DNA from: Naasia aerilata
Lineage (GTDB): Bacteria; Actinomycetota; Actinomycetes; Actinomycetales; Microbacteriaceae
Assembly: GCF_030296595.1 (NCBI RefSeq)
Contig: NZ_AP027731.1
Coordinates: forward strand, 930,001-994,000
DNA: 64,000 nt
Direction of reading: 5' to 3'
How positions within the stretch are numbered: the stretch's first letter is position 1; every line of letters starts with the position of its first letter. Below are positions 29,254 to 38,709 of the stretch, in pieces. A model generated the notes under the pieces. That model was not told where the DNA came from. It was given only the letters and a program-made list of their open reading frames with translations, and ran no database searches. A program made the position numbers and the translations under genes.

Positions 29254-30399
29254 ATGGCAGTCGACTCCCCCGCCGCCGTCGCGCGCGAGGACCGGATCGC
29301 CGACCTCGTCTACGCCGGAGTCGCCGCGCTCGCCGCGGGCGCCGCGGCTCTCGAGTCGGAGTTCTCGCCGGTCGTGGCCGTCTGGCTGCTGGTCGGCCTC
29401 GTGCCGTGGGTGCTCGTGGTGCTGCGCCGCGAGCCGCCGCTTCCGGCCTTCGCCGTTCTCGCCCTCGCGCCAGTGCTCGCGGTCACGCTGATCTGGGGGA
29501 TCGGCGTCGCTCTCTTCGTCGGCACGGCCGCCGCCAGCCGGGTCGCCGCCCGGGCGCAGGGCCTCTGGCTCGTCGCGGCGGTCACCATCGTCGCGGTGGC
29601 GCTGCCGTTCCTCCCGCCGCTGGCCGGCCACGAGGCGCAGCTCGGATCCCTCTACTTCGCCTTCGGGAACCTCTTCGGGGTCCTCGTCGGGGTGCTGCTG
29701 CGGCGGACCAGCGAGTTGACCCGTCGGCTGCGAGCCGCGGATGCCCGGCTGCTCGAGGCGAGCGCCCGCGAGGAGCGGCACCGGCTGGCCCGCGACGTGC
29801 ACGACCTCGTCGCACACTCACTCACGGTCGTCGTCCTGCACATCGGCGGAGCCCGGCGGCTGCTGCGATCCGATCCCACGACCACCGAGGCGGCGCTCGG
29901 CGATGCCGAGCGGGTGTGCCGGGAGAGCCTGGACGGCATTCGCGGCGTCGTGGGACTGCTCCGCGACGACGGGCAGGCAGCGGATCCCGCCGTCGATCTC
30001 GCGGACCTGGTGTCGACGTACCGGGACGCGGGTCGGCCCGCGGAGCTGATCCTGCACGGGGACGCCGATGGGCTGCCGCTGCTCACGCGGGGAACGCTCC
30101 ACCGGGTCGTGCAGGAGGCGCTCGCGAACGCCTCCCGCTACGCTCCTCCCGGCTCCCCCGTCACCGTCGACGTGGCGGTCACCGACTCCGGAGTCACCGC
30201 CCGCATCGAGAACGTCCTGTCCGGCACCGCCCCATCTCCTCGCGGTGCCGGAGGATTCGGGCTGATCGGGCTGCGCGAGCAGGTCGCCGCCGTCGGCGGA
30301 GAGCTGACCAGCGGTCCGGCCGGCGCGAACTGGACGGTGCTCTGCCGGCTGCCGGTGGCCACCGGCTCGCTTCCGAGTGCCAGTCGGACGCTCCGATGA
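29254..30399 (+). CDS. Sensor histidine kinase, NarL-pathway (HisKA_3) type
   Basis: Membrane sensor of 381 residues. Several hydrophobic segments in the first 150 residues form the sensing part; the phospho-accepting His is in LARDVHDLVAHSLT near residue 183. The HATPase_c domain shows the N box VVQEALANASRYA and the G box GFGLIGLREQ. Its stop overlaps the start of the response regulator as ATGA, so the pair is translated together. The signal is unknown. Confidence 0.9.
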   Translation: MAVDSPAAVAREDRIADLVYAGVAALAAGAAALESEFSPVVAVWLLVGLVPWVLVVLRREPPLPAFAVLALAPVLAVTLIWGIGVALFVGTAAASRVAARAQGLWLVAAVTIVAVALPFLPPLAGHEAQLGSLYFAFGNLFGVLVGVLLRRTSELTRRLRAADARLLEASAREERHRLARDVHDLVAHSLTVVVLHIGGARRLLRSDPTTTEAALGDAERVCRESLDGIRGVVGLLRDDGQAADPAVDLADLVSTYRDAGRPAELILHGDADGLPLLTRGTLHRVVQEALANASRYAPPGSPVTVDVAVTDSGVTARIENVLSGTAPSPRGAGGFGLIGLREQVAAVGGELTSGPAGANWTVLCRLPVATGSLPSASRTLR

Positions 30400-31064
30400 C
30401 CGACACCGTGCGCATCGTCCTGGCCGATGACCAGGCGATGGTCCGCGCCGGACTGGTGCTGATCCTGCGGGCCGAGCCCGGGTTCGAGGTCGTCGCCCAG
30501 TGCGAGGACGGCCGGCAGCTCGTGCGCGACGTGACCGAGGCGCAGCCCGACGTGGCCCTGACCGACATCCGGATGCCCGGCATGGACGGGGTCGAGGCGA
30601 CGCGGCGCATCCGGGCGCTGCCCAGCGGACCGCCGGTGCTGGCCCTGACGACCTTCGACGACGACGACGTGCTGTGGCCGGTGCTCACCGCGGGAGCTGC
30701 GGGCTTCGTGCTGAAGGACAGCCCGGCGGAGTCGCTGGTGGCCGCGATCCGCGCCGTGGCGGCGGGAGGCGCCTGGCTCGACCCCCGAGTCCTGCCACGG
30801 GTGCTGTCCCGTGCCCGGGAGCAGCCGGCGCCCGAACCCGCCCTGCAGCGGCTCCTGCAGGAGCTGACCGCGCGCGAGCAGGAGGTGCTCCGGCTGGTGT
30901 GCCAAGGCGCGAGCAATGCGGAGATCGCTCTGGCGCTCGGCATGGGCGAGCGCACGGTCAAGTCCCACGTCTCGGCGATCCTCGCGAAGCTCGGCGCGCG
31001 CGACCGGGCTGCGGCGATCGTCACCGCGTTCCAGGCAGGGTTCCCGGCGTCGCCGGGCAGATGA
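30396..31064 (+). CDS. Response regulator, NarL/LuxR family
   Basis: Receiver plus DNA-binding regulator of 222 residues. The receiver has the acidic pair DDQ at about residues 11-13, phospho-acceptor Asp57 in VALTDIRMPG, the switch Thr in ALTTF and Lys in FVLKDSP. The C-terminal LuxR helix-turn-helix reads LTAREQEVLRLVCQG through GERTVKSHVSAIL. It partners the kinase encoded just upstream. Confidence 0.93.
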   Translation: MTDTVRIVLADDQAMVRAGLVLILRAEPGFEVVAQCEDGRQLVRDVTEAQPDVALTDIRMPGMDGVEATRRIRALPSGPPVLALTTFDDDDVLWPVLTAGAAGFVLKDSPAESLVAAIRAVAAGGAWLDPRVLPRVLSRAREQPAPEPALQRLLQELTAREQEVLRLVCQGASNAEIALALGMGERTVKSHVSAILAKLGARDRAAAIVTAFQAGFPASPGR

Positions 31065-31102
31065 CCCGGGTCCGACGCGGTGCCCGGGAATGCCAGGGGT
31101 CC

Positions 31103-31375
31103 TCAGCCGACCCGCTCGAATTGTCCCGTGTGCGTCGTCTTCCGGCTCGGGGCTGCGTAGAGAAGGGCTCCGACGATGAGCCAGGCGAAGAGGCTCGTGC
31201 CGCCCACCGCGGCCAGCACGTAGCCGAGCGGCACGAGAAGCAGAAGCAGAGGCAACTCCTGCAACGCCACGCTCTGCGCAGCAGCGAATCCAGCGGCGAT
31301 CGCAAGCGGGCCGAGGAGCAGTCCAGCGACAGTCATCCAGCCCAGGGCCGACTTGTAGGGGTTCACTGTCGGCAC
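31103..31375 (-). CDS. Small membrane protein with two or three membrane segments
   Basis: About 90 residues beginning VPTVNPYKSALGW (GTG 31375; an alternative GTG is at 31366). Two clear hydrophobic stretches are seen, MTVAGLLLGPLAIAAGFAAA and LLLLLVPLGYVLAAVGG, followed by a third (LFAWLIVGALLYAA). No family recognised. It lies between the response regulator, convergent with it, and tRNA-Ser. Confidence 0.55.
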   Translation of the reverse strand: MPTVNPYKSALGWMTVAGLLLGPLAIAAGFAAAQSVALQELPLLLLLVPLGYVLAAVGGTSLFAWLIVGALLYAAPSRKTTHTGQFERVG

Positions 31376-31469
31376 GCTACCGTCGGGCCAGCCGGCGACG
31401 GGGAGGCTGGCCAGCACAGAGCGAAGGCCCCTGCTCCACATGGTCGTGCGGATCCAGGGGCCTTCACAG

Positions 31470-31559
31470 TGGCGGTAGCGGTGGGATTTGAACCCACGGT
31501 GGAGTCGCCCCCACACATGTTTTCGAGACATGCTCCTTAGGCCGCTCGGACACGCTACC
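31470..31559 (-). tRNA. tRNA-Ser (anticodon CGA)
   Basis: Full cloverleaf of 90 nucleotides on the minus strand. The acceptor GGTAGCG pairs with CGCTACC, a G discriminator follows, and CCA is encoded. The anticodon loop CTCGAAA gives CGA, read as Ser (UCG). The long variable arm (TGTGGGGGCGACTCCACC) and the T loop TTCAAAT are typical of a class II serine tRNA. Confidence 0.97.
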
Positions 31560-31673
31560 GGGGTCGAGTGTACGCGAGCGGGGCGGGCCTCCGCGAACGG
31601 GCGCAAGCGGCGGGTTTCCCACGGGTCGGCGTCCCTCCCGGGCGGTGTCGGGGCCCGCGCCTAGGGTGGGCGC

Positions 31674-33005
31674 ATGCCCAAGGCCTCCGCGTCGTCGACC
31701 CTGCCCTTCCGCTGCACGGAGTGCGGGTGGAAGACCACCAAGTGGGCCGGACGCTGCGCCGAATGCCAGCAGTGGGGAACCGTCGCCGAGACGGCCGAGA
31801 AGGTCGGCATCGTCCGGACCCTGCAGCCGGTCACCATGTCCCAGGACCGCAAGGCGAAGCCGATCGCGGAGATCACGTCCGACGACTCGCAGCACTGGTC
31901 GAGCGGCATCGCGGAGTTCGACCGGGTGCTCGGCGGCGGCATCGTGCCGGGGGCCGCGATCCTGCTGTCCGGTGAGCCCGGTGTCGGCAAGTCGACGCTG
32001 CTGCTCGAGGTGGCCTCGCGGGCCGCGTCGACCGGCGCGAGCGTCCTCTACATCACCGCGGAGGAGTCGGTCGGCCAGGTGCGCGTCCGTGCCGAGCGCA
32101 CCGGCGCCCTGCGCCCGCGCCTCTATCTCGCGGCGGAGAACGACCTCGCGTCGGTGCTCGGGCAGATCGAGGCGGTGGAGCCGCAGCTCGTCATCGTCGA
32201 CTCGGTGCAGACCGTCGCCAGCGCCGACGCGGAGGGCATCGCGGGAGGGCCGTCCCAGGTGCGGGAGGTCGCGCAGACGCTCATCCGCGTGGCCAAGGAG
32301 AAGAACATCCCGATCCTGCTGGTGGGCCACGTGACGAAGGACGGCAGCATCGCCGGCCCGCGCCTCCTCGAGCACCTCGTCGACGTCGTGTGCACGTTCG
32401 ACGGCGATCGGCAGACATCACTGCGCTTCATCCGCGCGCTCAAGAACCGTTTCGGGCCGACCGACGAGGTCGGCTGCTTCGAGATGAACGGCGTCGGCCT
32501 CGCCGAGGTGCCCGACCCGTCCGGTCTGTTCCTCAGCCGCAACCCGACCGCGGTGAGCGGCACGTGCACCACGGTCGCCATGGAGGGCCGCCGCGCCCTG
32601 CCTGTCGAGGTCCAAGCGCTGGTCGTCGCCTCCTCGGCGCCGCAGCCCCGTCGCGTGACGAACGGCGTGGACTCGAGCCGGGTCGCGATGCTCCTCGCCG
32701 TGCTGGAGCGGCGGGCCGGCATCCGGCTCAGCCAGTTCGATGTGTACGTGTCGACCGTGGGCGGCGTGCGGCTGACGGAGCCGGCCGCGGACCTCGCGAT
32801 CGCCATCGCCGTGGCTTCCGCGGCGGCGGACCTGGCGGTCGCGCACGACGTCGTCGCCGTGGGCGAGATCAGCCTTGCCGGCGAGATCCGGCCGGTGTCA
32901 CTCGCGTCTCAGCGCGGCGCCGAGGCGGAGCGCATGGGCTTCACGACGGTCCTCGACCACCGGATGTCGACCGCGAAGGCGGCACTCGCCCACGCCTTCG
33001 GGTGA
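31674..33005 (+). CDS. radA: DNA repair protein RadA (Sms)
   Basis: Branch-migration ATPase of homologous recombination, 443 residues. N-terminal zinc finger with Cys14, Cys17, Cys28 and Cys31; Walker A GEPGVGKST at 100-108; the RadA-specific KNRFG motif in LKNRFGPTDEVG; and a C-terminal Lon-like domain (EPAADLAIAIAVASAAAD). The gene stands alone after tRNA-Ser and is convergent with the next gene. Confidence 0.96.
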   Translation: MPKASASSTLPFRCTECGWKTTKWAGRCAECQQWGTVAETAEKVGIVRTLQPVTMSQDRKAKPIAEITSDDSQHWSSGIAEFDRVLGGGIVPGAAILLSGEPGVGKSTLLLEVASRAASTGASVLYITAEESVGQVRVRAERTGALRPRLYLAAENDLASVLGQIEAVEPQLVIVDSVQTVASADAEGIAGGPSQVREVAQTLIRVAKEKNIPILLVGHVTKDGSIAGPRLLEHLVDVVCTFDGDRQTSLRFIRALKNRFGPTDEVGCFEMNGVGLAEVPDPSGLFLSRNPTAVSGTCTTVAMEGRRALPVEVQALVVASSAPQPRRVTNGVDSSRVAMLLAVLERRAGIRLSQFDVYVSTVGGVRLTEPAADLAIAIAVASAAADLAVAHDVVAVGEISLAGEIRPVSLASQRGAEAERMGFTTVLDHRMSTAKAALAHAFG

Positions 33006-33044
33006 TCACATCCTGCGGTTGCACCGCGCTCGGAGGGGCCTAGC

Positions 33045-33683
33045 TCAGTTGAGGACGAAGGTCGCGCTGTCCGAGGCCGGGAAGCCGCCCACGCTCACGT
33101 CGAAGTGATAGGTGGCGCCACCGCCGACCGCCTCGGGCCGGTCCTCCGTGTCGCAGGAGTCCGGCGAGGAGCGGACGCGATCCCACGGAAGCGGCGTCGA
33201 CTGGGCCGGCTCCACGCCACTCGAGGAGGGCGGAAGCGTGTACGGGGCGTCGGCGCCGTTGCTCTGGCAGTCGGTCGACGTCCAGATCGTGTCGCTGCCG
33301 CTCGTGATCGTGAACACCTGCTGGCTCGTGCCGGCGTTGAGAGAGCACGGAGCCGCGCCCACGTTGCTGATCGTCCAGGACAGCTGCGGCAGCTCACCCG
33401 GCGCGTACTCGCCCTTGTCGGTCAGGGCCGTGACCTGGACCTGCCCCGGCGCGCAAGGCGGGATCGTCCCGTCCGCGGCCGGCGGGGCGGCGGTCTCCAC
33501 GGGAGCCGGCGCGACGGCCGTCGGCGAGGGGGTCACCGACGCGGCGGGGACCGCCTCGGCGCTCGGCCGCACCACGATGAGCACGACCACGGCGATGACC
33601 GCGAGGAGGCCGAGCAGCACGACGATCCGGCGGCGCCAGTAGACGCGGCTGGGCTGCGGCCCTCCCGGATTGCCGATCGACAT
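33045..33683 (-). CDS. Membrane-anchored extracytoplasmic protein of unknown function
   Basis: A 212-residue protein with a basic N-terminus (YWRRRI), one membrane segment (VVLLGLLAVIAVVVLIVV), a Ser/Pro/Ala/Thr-rich linker, and a C-terminal domain that looks like an immunoglobulin-type beta-sandwich (LPQLSWTISNVGAAPCSLN ... TYHFDVSVGG). Four cysteines outside the membrane may form disulfides. Probably a cell-surface protein; no specific family known to me. Confidence 0.65.
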   Translation of the reverse strand: MSIGNPGGPQPSRVYWRRRIVVLLGLLAVIAVVVLIVVRPSAEAVPAASVTPSPTAVAPAPVETAAPPAADGTIPPCAPGQVQVTALTDKGEYAPGELPQLSWTISNVGAAPCSLNAGTSQQVFTITSGSDTIWTSTDCQSNGADAPYTLPPSSSGVEPAQSTPLPWDRVRSSPDSCDTEDRPEAVGGGATYHFDVSVGGFPASDSATFVLN

Positions 33684-33743
33684 GCGGTCAGGTTAGGGAC
33701 CTCAGGCCTTCCGGCCCCGCATTGCCTCGGAGATTCCCTCAGT

Positions 33744-34250
33744 TCACAGGTGTTTCACCATGCGCGTGTTGCCCAGGGTGTTCGGCTTCACGCGCGCGAG
33801 GTCGAGGAACTCGGCGACGCCCTCGTCCGGCGAGCGCACGAGCTCGAGGTACACGTCGGCGTCGACCAGGCTCTCGCTGATCGCCTCGAACCCGTGCCGG
33901 GAGAAGAAGGACGTCTCGAACGTCAGGCAGAAGAGGCGGGTGAGCCCCAGCGCGCGGGCCTCCTCCTCCAGCCGCTCCAGGATCGCGTGCCCCACGCCGG
34001 AGCGCAGGTGATCGGGCGCGACGGCGAGCGTGCGGACCTCCCCGAGGTCCTCCCACATCACGTGCAGGGCGCCGCACCCGAGAAGGGTGCCCTCGTCGTC
34101 GACCGCCACTACGAACTCGTGCACCGACTCGTAGAACGCGACGAGGTTCTTGCCGAGCAGGATGCGCTGCTGCACGAGCGGCTCGACCAGCGCCTGGATG
34201 CCGCGCACGTCGCTCGTCCGGGCGGGACGGACGGTGTACGCGGTGCTCAT
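33744..34250 (-). CDS. argA: Amino-acid N-acetyltransferase (GNAT family, ArgA-like)
   Basis: GNAT acetyltransferase of 168 residues. The acetyl-CoA loop is VRTLAVAPDHLRSGVGHAIL and the late motif FFSRHGFE. Its size and landmarks (LGCGALHVMWEDLGEV) resemble the short actinobacterial N-acetylglutamate synthase, which makes the first intermediate of arginine synthesis from glutamate and acetyl-CoA. No other arginine gene is nearby, so the substrate is likely but not proven. It lies downstream of clpC on the same strand, behind a long palindrome. Confidence 0.7.
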   Translation of the reverse strand: MSTAYTVRPARTSDVRGIQALVEPLVQQRILLGKNLVAFYESVHEFVVAVDDEGTLLGCGALHVMWEDLGEVRTLAVAPDHLRSGVGHAILERLEEEARALGLTRLFCLTFETSFFSRHGFEAISESLVDADVYLELVRSPDEGVAEFLDLARVKPNTLGNTRMVKHL

Positions 34251-34336
34251 CCGCCCATTCTCCCCGCGTGCTTCTATTGCGGCCAAACCGGGCGCAGGGC
34301 AAGCCACCGCAGAACCTCGGTGCAACATCCACTCAC

Positions 34337-34424
34337 CTGACCAAATCAAGGAGATTCGCCGCCCTTCGGGCCTGGATCCGCCTGACCAGGCGGCGCGAGC
34401 CCCGCTTCTCCTTGATTTGGTCAG
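34337..34424. repeat. Long nested inverted repeat between clpC and the acetyltransferase
   Basis: Perfect 18-bp arms CTGACCAAATCAAGGAGA (34337-34354) and TCTCCTTGATTTGGTCAG (34407-34424) surround a 52-base spacer that itself holds CGCCGCC/GGCGGCG and a CGCCTG-AC-CAGGCG palindrome. The arms are markedly richer in A and T than their surroundings. It lies in the 242-base gap downstream of clpC, so it could act as terminator or attenuator, or be a copy of an intergenic repeat family. Confidence 0.65.
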
Positions 34425-34492
34425 CGTCCGCCCCGGGAACGCGAAAGCGGGACCGGCCCGAAGGCCGATCCGCTTCGCGGTCGTGCTGGTGT

Positions 34493-37006
34493 CTAGCCGG
34501 CGGCGGCGATGTCCGGGCCCGCCGCGATGGCGGCCTGGGCTCCGGCGCCGACCATCTCGCCGCGCTTGCCCGTCGTGAAGACGAACTCGCCGTCGGCGAA
34601 GTCGACGTGCACGTGGTCGCCCGCGTTGAGCTCGCCGTGCAGGATCTTCTCGCTCAGCTTGTCCTCGATCTCGTGCTGGACCGCGCGGCGCAGGGGCCGG
34701 GCGCCGAGGGCCGGGTCGAAGCCGAGCTTGATGAGCTGGCCCTTCGCCGCCTCGGTGAGCTCCACCGTGAGGTCGCGGTCGAGCATCCGCACGCCGAGCC
34801 GCTTGATGAAGAGGTCGACGATCTGCATGAGCTCGGGCTTGCTCAGCTGCGGGAAGACGATGGTCTCGTCAACGCGGTTGAGGAACTCGGGCTTGAAGTG
34901 CTTCTTCAGCTCCTCCGTGACCTTGGCGCGCATGCGGTCGTAGCCGCTCGCGGAGTCGCCCTCCATGACGAAGCCGACCGGTCCGCCCGCGATGTCCCGC
35001 GCGCCGAGGTTGGTGGTCATGATGATCACGGTGTTCTTGAAGTCGACCACGCGGCCCTGACCATCCGTCAGCCGGCCCTCCTCCAGGATCTGGAGCAGGG
35101 AGTTGAAGATGTCCGGGTGCGCCTTCTCGATCTCGTCGAAGAGCACCACGCTGAACGGCTTGCGGCGCACCTTCTCGGTGAGCTGGCCGCCCTCCTCGAA
35201 GCCGACGAACCCGGGAGGGGCACCGAACAGCCGCGAGACGGTGTGCTTCTCGCCGTACTCGCTCATGTCGAGGGAGATCAGCGCGTTCTCGTCGTCGAAG
35301 AGGAACTCGGCGAGCGCCTTGGCCAGCTCGGTCTTTCCGACGCCCGTGGGGCCGGCGAAGATGAACGAGCCGGAGGGACGCTTCGGGTCCTTCAGGCCGG
35401 CCCGCGTGCGGCGGATGGTCTTGGCGAGGACCGAGATGGCCTCCTCCTGACCGATGACCCGCTCGTGCAGCGCCTTCTCCATGAAGATGAGCCGCGAGCT
35501 CTCCTCCTCGGTGAGCTTGAACACCGGGATGCCGGTCGCCTGCGCGAGCACCTCGGCGATGAGTCCCTCATCCACCTCGGCGGTCGTCGCGACGTCGCCC
35601 GACTTCCACTTCTTCTCGAGGCGCAGGCGCTCGGCGAGGAGCTGCTTCTCCTCGTCGCGCAGGCCGGCGGCCTTCTCGAAGTCCTGGTCCTCGATCGCGG
35701 TCTCCTTGGCGGCGCGGACCACGGCGATTTTCTCGTCGAACTCCCGCAGCTCCGGCGGCGCCGACAGGATCGACAGGCGCAGGCGGGCGCCGGCCTCGTC
35801 GATCAGGTCGATGGCCTTGTCCGGCAGGAACCGGTCGCTGATGTAGCGGTCGGCGAGGTTCGCCGCGGCGACGATGGCACCGTCGGTGATGGACACCCGG
35901 TGGTGCGCCTCGTAGCGGTCGCGCAGCCCCTTGAGGATGTTGATCGCGTGGGGCAGCGACGGCTCGGCGACCTGGATGGGCTGGAAGCGGCGCTCGAGCG
36001 CAGCATCCTTCTCGAAGTGCTTGCGGTACTCGTCGATGGTCGTGGCGCCGATCGTCTGCAGCTCACCGCGGGCGAGGAGCGGCTTGAGGATCGAGGCCGC
36101 GTCGATCGCACCCTCGGCAGCGCCCGCGCCGACGAGCGTGTGGATCTCGTCGATGAAGGTGATGATGTCGCCGCGCGTGCGGATCTCCTTGGTGACCTTC
36201 TTGAGGCGCTCCTCGAAGTCGCCGCGGTAGCGGCTGCCGGCGATGAGCGAGCCGAGGTCGAGCGTGTAGAGCTGCTTGTCCTTCAGCGTCTCCGGCACGT
36301 CGCCGCGGACGATCGCCTGAGCGAGGCCCTCGACGACGGCGGTCTTGCCGACGCCGGGCTCACCGATCAGCACCGGGTTGTTCTTCGAGCGGCGCGACAG
36401 GATCTGCATCACGCGCTCGATCTCCTTCTCGCGCCCGATGACCGGGTCGAGCTTGCCGTCTCGCGCGGCCTGGGTCAGGTTGCGACCGAACTGGTCGAGC
36501 ACCTGGGATCCCTGCTGCTGCCCCTGCTGCTGCTCACCGCCCACCGCGATGGCCTCCTTGCCCTGGTAACCGGACAGCAGCTGGATGACCTGCTGGCGTA
36601 CCCGGTTGAGGTCGGCGCCGAGCTTGACGAGCACCTGGGCGGCGACGCCTTCGCCCTCGCGGATGAGGCCGAGCAGGATGTGCTCGGTCCCGATGTAGTT
36701 GTGGCCCAGCTGGAGCGCCTCACGCAGGCTCAGCTCCAGCACCTTCTTGGCCCGCGGCGTGAACGGGATGTGTCCCGTCGGCTGCTGCTGGCCCTGGCCG
36801 ATGATGTCCTGGACCTGCTCGCGCACTGCGTCGAGCGAGATGCCCAGGGACTCGAGAGCCTTCGCCGCGACGCCCTCACCCTCGTGGATGAGGCCGAGCA
36901 GGATGTGCTCGGTGCCGATGTAGTTGTGGTTGAGCATCTTGGCCTCTTCTTGGGCCAGGACGACGACACGGCGGGCTCGATCGGTGAATCTCTCGAACAT
37001 GTTCAC
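34493..37006 (-). CDS. clpC: ATP-dependent Clp protease ATP-binding subunit ClpC
   Basis: Hsp100 unfoldase of 837 residues that feeds ClpP and handles stress-damaged proteins. Two N-terminal Clp_N repeats (each with [12 protein letters not shown]), AAA-1 Walker A GEPGVGKT, a linker with the UVR-like coiled coil ([19 protein letters not shown]), and AAA-2 Walker A GPTGVGKT. Near the C-terminus a [15 protein letters not shown] sensor-2 region is seen. The ribosome site GGGAG lies eight bases before ATG 37006, and a palindrome follows further upstream. Confidence 0.96.
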   Translation of the reverse strand: MNMFERFTDRARRVVVLAQEEAKMLNHNYIGTEHILLGLIHEGEGVAAKALESLGISLDAVREQVQDIIGQGQQQPTGHIPFTPRAKKVLELSLREALQLGHNYIGTEHILLGLIREGEGVAAQVLVKLGADLNRVRQQVIQLLSGYQGKEAIAVGGEQQQGQQQGSQVLDQFGRNLTQAARDGKLDPVIGREKEIERVMQILSRRSKNNPVLIGEPGVGKTAVVEGLAQAIVRGDVPETLKDKQLYTLDLGSLIAGSRYRGDFEERLKKVTKEIRTRGDIITFIDEIHTLVGAGAAEGAIDAASILKPLLARGELQTIGATTIDEYRKHFEKDAALERRFQPIQVAEPSLPHAINILKGLRDRYEAHHRVSITDGAIVAAANLADRYISDRFLPDKAIDLIDEAGARLRLSILSAPPELREFDEKIAVVRAAKETAIEDQDFEKAAGLRDEEKQLLAERLRLEKKWKSGDVATTAEVDEGLIAEVLAQATGIPVFKLTEEESSRLIFMEKALHERVIGQEEAISVLAKTIRRTRAGLKDPKRPSGSFIFAGPTGVGKTELAKALAEFLFDDENALISLDMSEYGEKHTVSRLFGAPPGFVGFEEGGQLTEKVRRKPFSVVLFDEIEKAHPDIFNSLLQILEEGRLTDGQGRVVDFKNTVIIMTTNLGARDIAGGPVGFVMEGDSASGYDRMRAKVTEELKKHFKPEFLNRVDETIVFPQLSKPELMQIVDLFIKRLGVRMLDRDLTVELTEAAKGQLIKLGFDPALGARPLRRAVQHEIEDKLSEKILHGELNAGDHVHVDFADGEFVFTTGKRGEMVGAGAQAAIAAGPDIAAAG

Positions 37007-37037
37007 TCTCCCTCGACGCCGGTCAGGGAGGCGGCGC

Positions 37038-37056
37038 CGTTACAGAAAGGGTAACG
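37038..37056. promoter_or_regulatory. Palindrome upstream of clpC
   Basis: CGTTAC-AGAAAGG-GTAACG, with perfect 6-base arms and a 7-base centre, ends 32 bases before the clpC start codon. It could be a repressor or activator site, or a hairpin in the leader. It does not match the CIRCE or HAIR heat-shock boxes. Confidence 0.4.
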
Positions 37057-37189
37057 ACGGGGGACGCCCGGAACGTCCGCTGTTCGCTGTCGGCATGACC
37101 GCGTGGCGGAGGGCCTGCGACAGGCGTACAAGCGCGAGCCCGCCGCACCGGGCGGAGGGGCCCGAACCGCTGGGCAGCGCCGGGACCGG

Positions 37190-37366
37190 CTACTGGGCGG
37201 CGGGGCGGCCGGCCGCGAAGCGGGCGCGCTCCTCGGCCTCGATCTTGGCCTGGGCCTTGCGCTCGTGCCGGTCGGCGCGGATGACCGACCAGAGGATGAA
37301 CCAGAACACCAGGCCGACGAGGATCGTCGGGGTGACCGACCAGACGGCGTTCCAGAAGTAGTCCAT
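37190..37366 (-). CDS. Small single-pass membrane protein
   Basis: A 58-residue protein, MDYFWNAVWSVTPTILVG at the start, with one membrane segment ending IRADRHERKAQAKIEAEE, a basic and then helical charged tail. Such short tail-charged membrane proteins are common beside actinobacterial genes and mostly uncharacterised. It lies upstream of clpC on the same strand, 183 bases away. Confidence 0.6.
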   Translation of the reverse strand: MDYFWNAVWSVTPTILVGLVFWFILWSVIRADRHERKAQAKIEAEERARFAAGRPAAQ

Positions 37367-37488
37367 GGCTTTCTCAGGATACGCGCGTCGCGGCGGGTCG
37401 GGCATTCCGCGGGTCGTGCGGACATCCGCCACCCCGCACACCGTCGCGAGCTGTCCGCAGCGCCCGCGCATCAGCTTCCGGAACGACC

Positions 37489-37518
37489 GAACGCCGCCGG
37501 GCGAACCCGGCGGCGTTC
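37489..37518 (-). terminator. Hairpin downstream of the sugar-binding protein gene
   Basis: Stem GAACGCCGCCGGG (37489-37501) and CCCGGCGGCGTTC (37506-37518) with a 4-base loop, 13 perfect pairs, 20 bases after the stop of the minus-strand importer. No strong T run follows, as is usual in high-GC bacteria. Confidence 0.75.
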
Positions 37519-37537
37519 GTTCCTTGCGAGAGAGCTG

Positions 37538-38650
37538 TTACTGCTTGGTCAGCGGCGCGAGCTTGTCGTTGTCCTTGTAGACCTCGGCCGCGTTGTCGGC
37601 CGTGACGACGACTGGGTCGAGGTAGTAGGTCGGGACCTTCGTCGCGCCGTTGTCCTCTTCGGCGTTCGTGTCGGCCTTGTCGCCCTTCGCGAGCGAGTTG
37701 ATCATGTCGACCGTCTGCGCGACCAGCTTGCGCGTGTCCTTGTAGATGGTCATGTACTGCTCACCGGACATGATCAGCGGGATCGACGCGGCCTCGGAGT
37801 CCTGACCGGTGATGACGATCGGGCCCTTCTTCGCGTCGGAGACCGACTGGAGGGCGGCACGCGCGAGCGTGTCGTTCGGCGAGAGGACGCCGTTGATGTT
37901 GGTGTCGCCCTGGTAGAAGCCCTGCAGCACGGTGTCCATGCGGGACTGGGCGTTGGCCGGGTCCCACTTGTCCGTCTGGACCTTCTCGAACGTGTCCTGG
38001 CCCGAGACGACCTTGAGCGTGCCGTCGTCGATCTTCGGCTTGAGCACGTCCATGGCGCCGTTGAAGAAGACGGTCGCGTTCGGGTCGGTCGCGGCGCCCG
38101 CGATCAGCTCGATGTTGTAGGTCTTCTGGTCGGGGAACTTCTTGGCGAGACCGTCGAGCAGCGCCTGGCCCTGGTCCTGGCCCACCTTGAAGTTGTTGAA
38201 CGCGACGTAGTAGTCGACGTCCTTCGTGTCCGAGATGAGGCGGTCGTAGGCGATGATCGACACGCCCTGCTCCTTGGCGTCGGCGACCTGCGCGCCGAGC
38301 TGCTTGGCGTCGTTGGCGCCGATGACGATGACCTTGGCGCCGGCCTGGATCATCGCCGTGATCTGAGCCTGCTGGTCCGGGACCGGAGAGGTCGAGCCCG
38401 CGTACTGGACGTTGGCCTTGTAGCCGGCCTTCTCGAGGTCGTCGGTGAAGATCTGGCCGGCGATGGTCCAGTTCTCACTCGTCTTGTCGGGGAGGGCGAC
38501 GCCGATGACCGATCCGGCCTTGAAGCCGCTGGCGGCCGTGTCGCCGCCCGCCGAGTCGCCACCGCGGTCGTTGGACGACCCCGAGCAGCCCGAGAGGGCG
38601 AAGACGGCAGCCGAGGCGACCGCCACGGCTGTGATGAGGACTTTGCGCAT
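37538..38650 (-). CDS. Multiple-sugar ABC transporter substrate-binding lipoprotein (ChvE/XylF type)
   Basis: Binding lipoprotein of 370 residues for monosaccharides such as xylose, glucose or galactose. The signal has the lipobox ALSGC (Cys22). Sugar-binding landmarks of the ChvE/XylF family include IIAYDRLISDTKDVDYYVAF and VLSPNDTLARAALQ, and VITGQDSEAASI supplies the hinge Asp. It is the last gene of a minus-strand ATPase-permease-binding protein set, an order differing from the binding-protein-first layout of other species. Confidence 0.9.
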   Translation of the reverse strand: MRKVLITAVAVASAAVFALSGCSGSSNDRGGDSAGGDTAASGFKAGSVIGVALPDKTSENWTIAGQIFTDDLEKAGYKANVQYAGSTSPVPDQQAQITAMIQAGAKVIVIGANDAKQLGAQVADAKEQGVSIIAYDRLISDTKDVDYYVAFNNFKVGQDQGQALLDGLAKKFPDQKTYNIELIAGAATDPNATVFFNGAMDVLKPKIDDGTLKVVSGQDTFEKVQTDKWDPANAQSRMDTVLQGFYQGDTNINGVLSPNDTLARAALQSVSDAKKGPIVITGQDSEAASIPLIMSGEQYMTIYKDTRKLVAQTVDMINSLAKGDKADTNAEEDNGATKVPTYYLDPVVVTADNAAEVYKDNDKLAPLTKQ

Positions 38651-38709
38651 CGTTGCTTTCTCTTTCACTTGGTGGGGGTGGGGCGTGCGCCCCGGTCTCC
38701 GTGACGAAC

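Noticed and set aside
34268-37054. Plus-strand frame of 928 codons over clpC
   Set aside because: Opposite a fully conserved ClpC; Leu/Glu/Asp/Val bias reflects the reverse reading.
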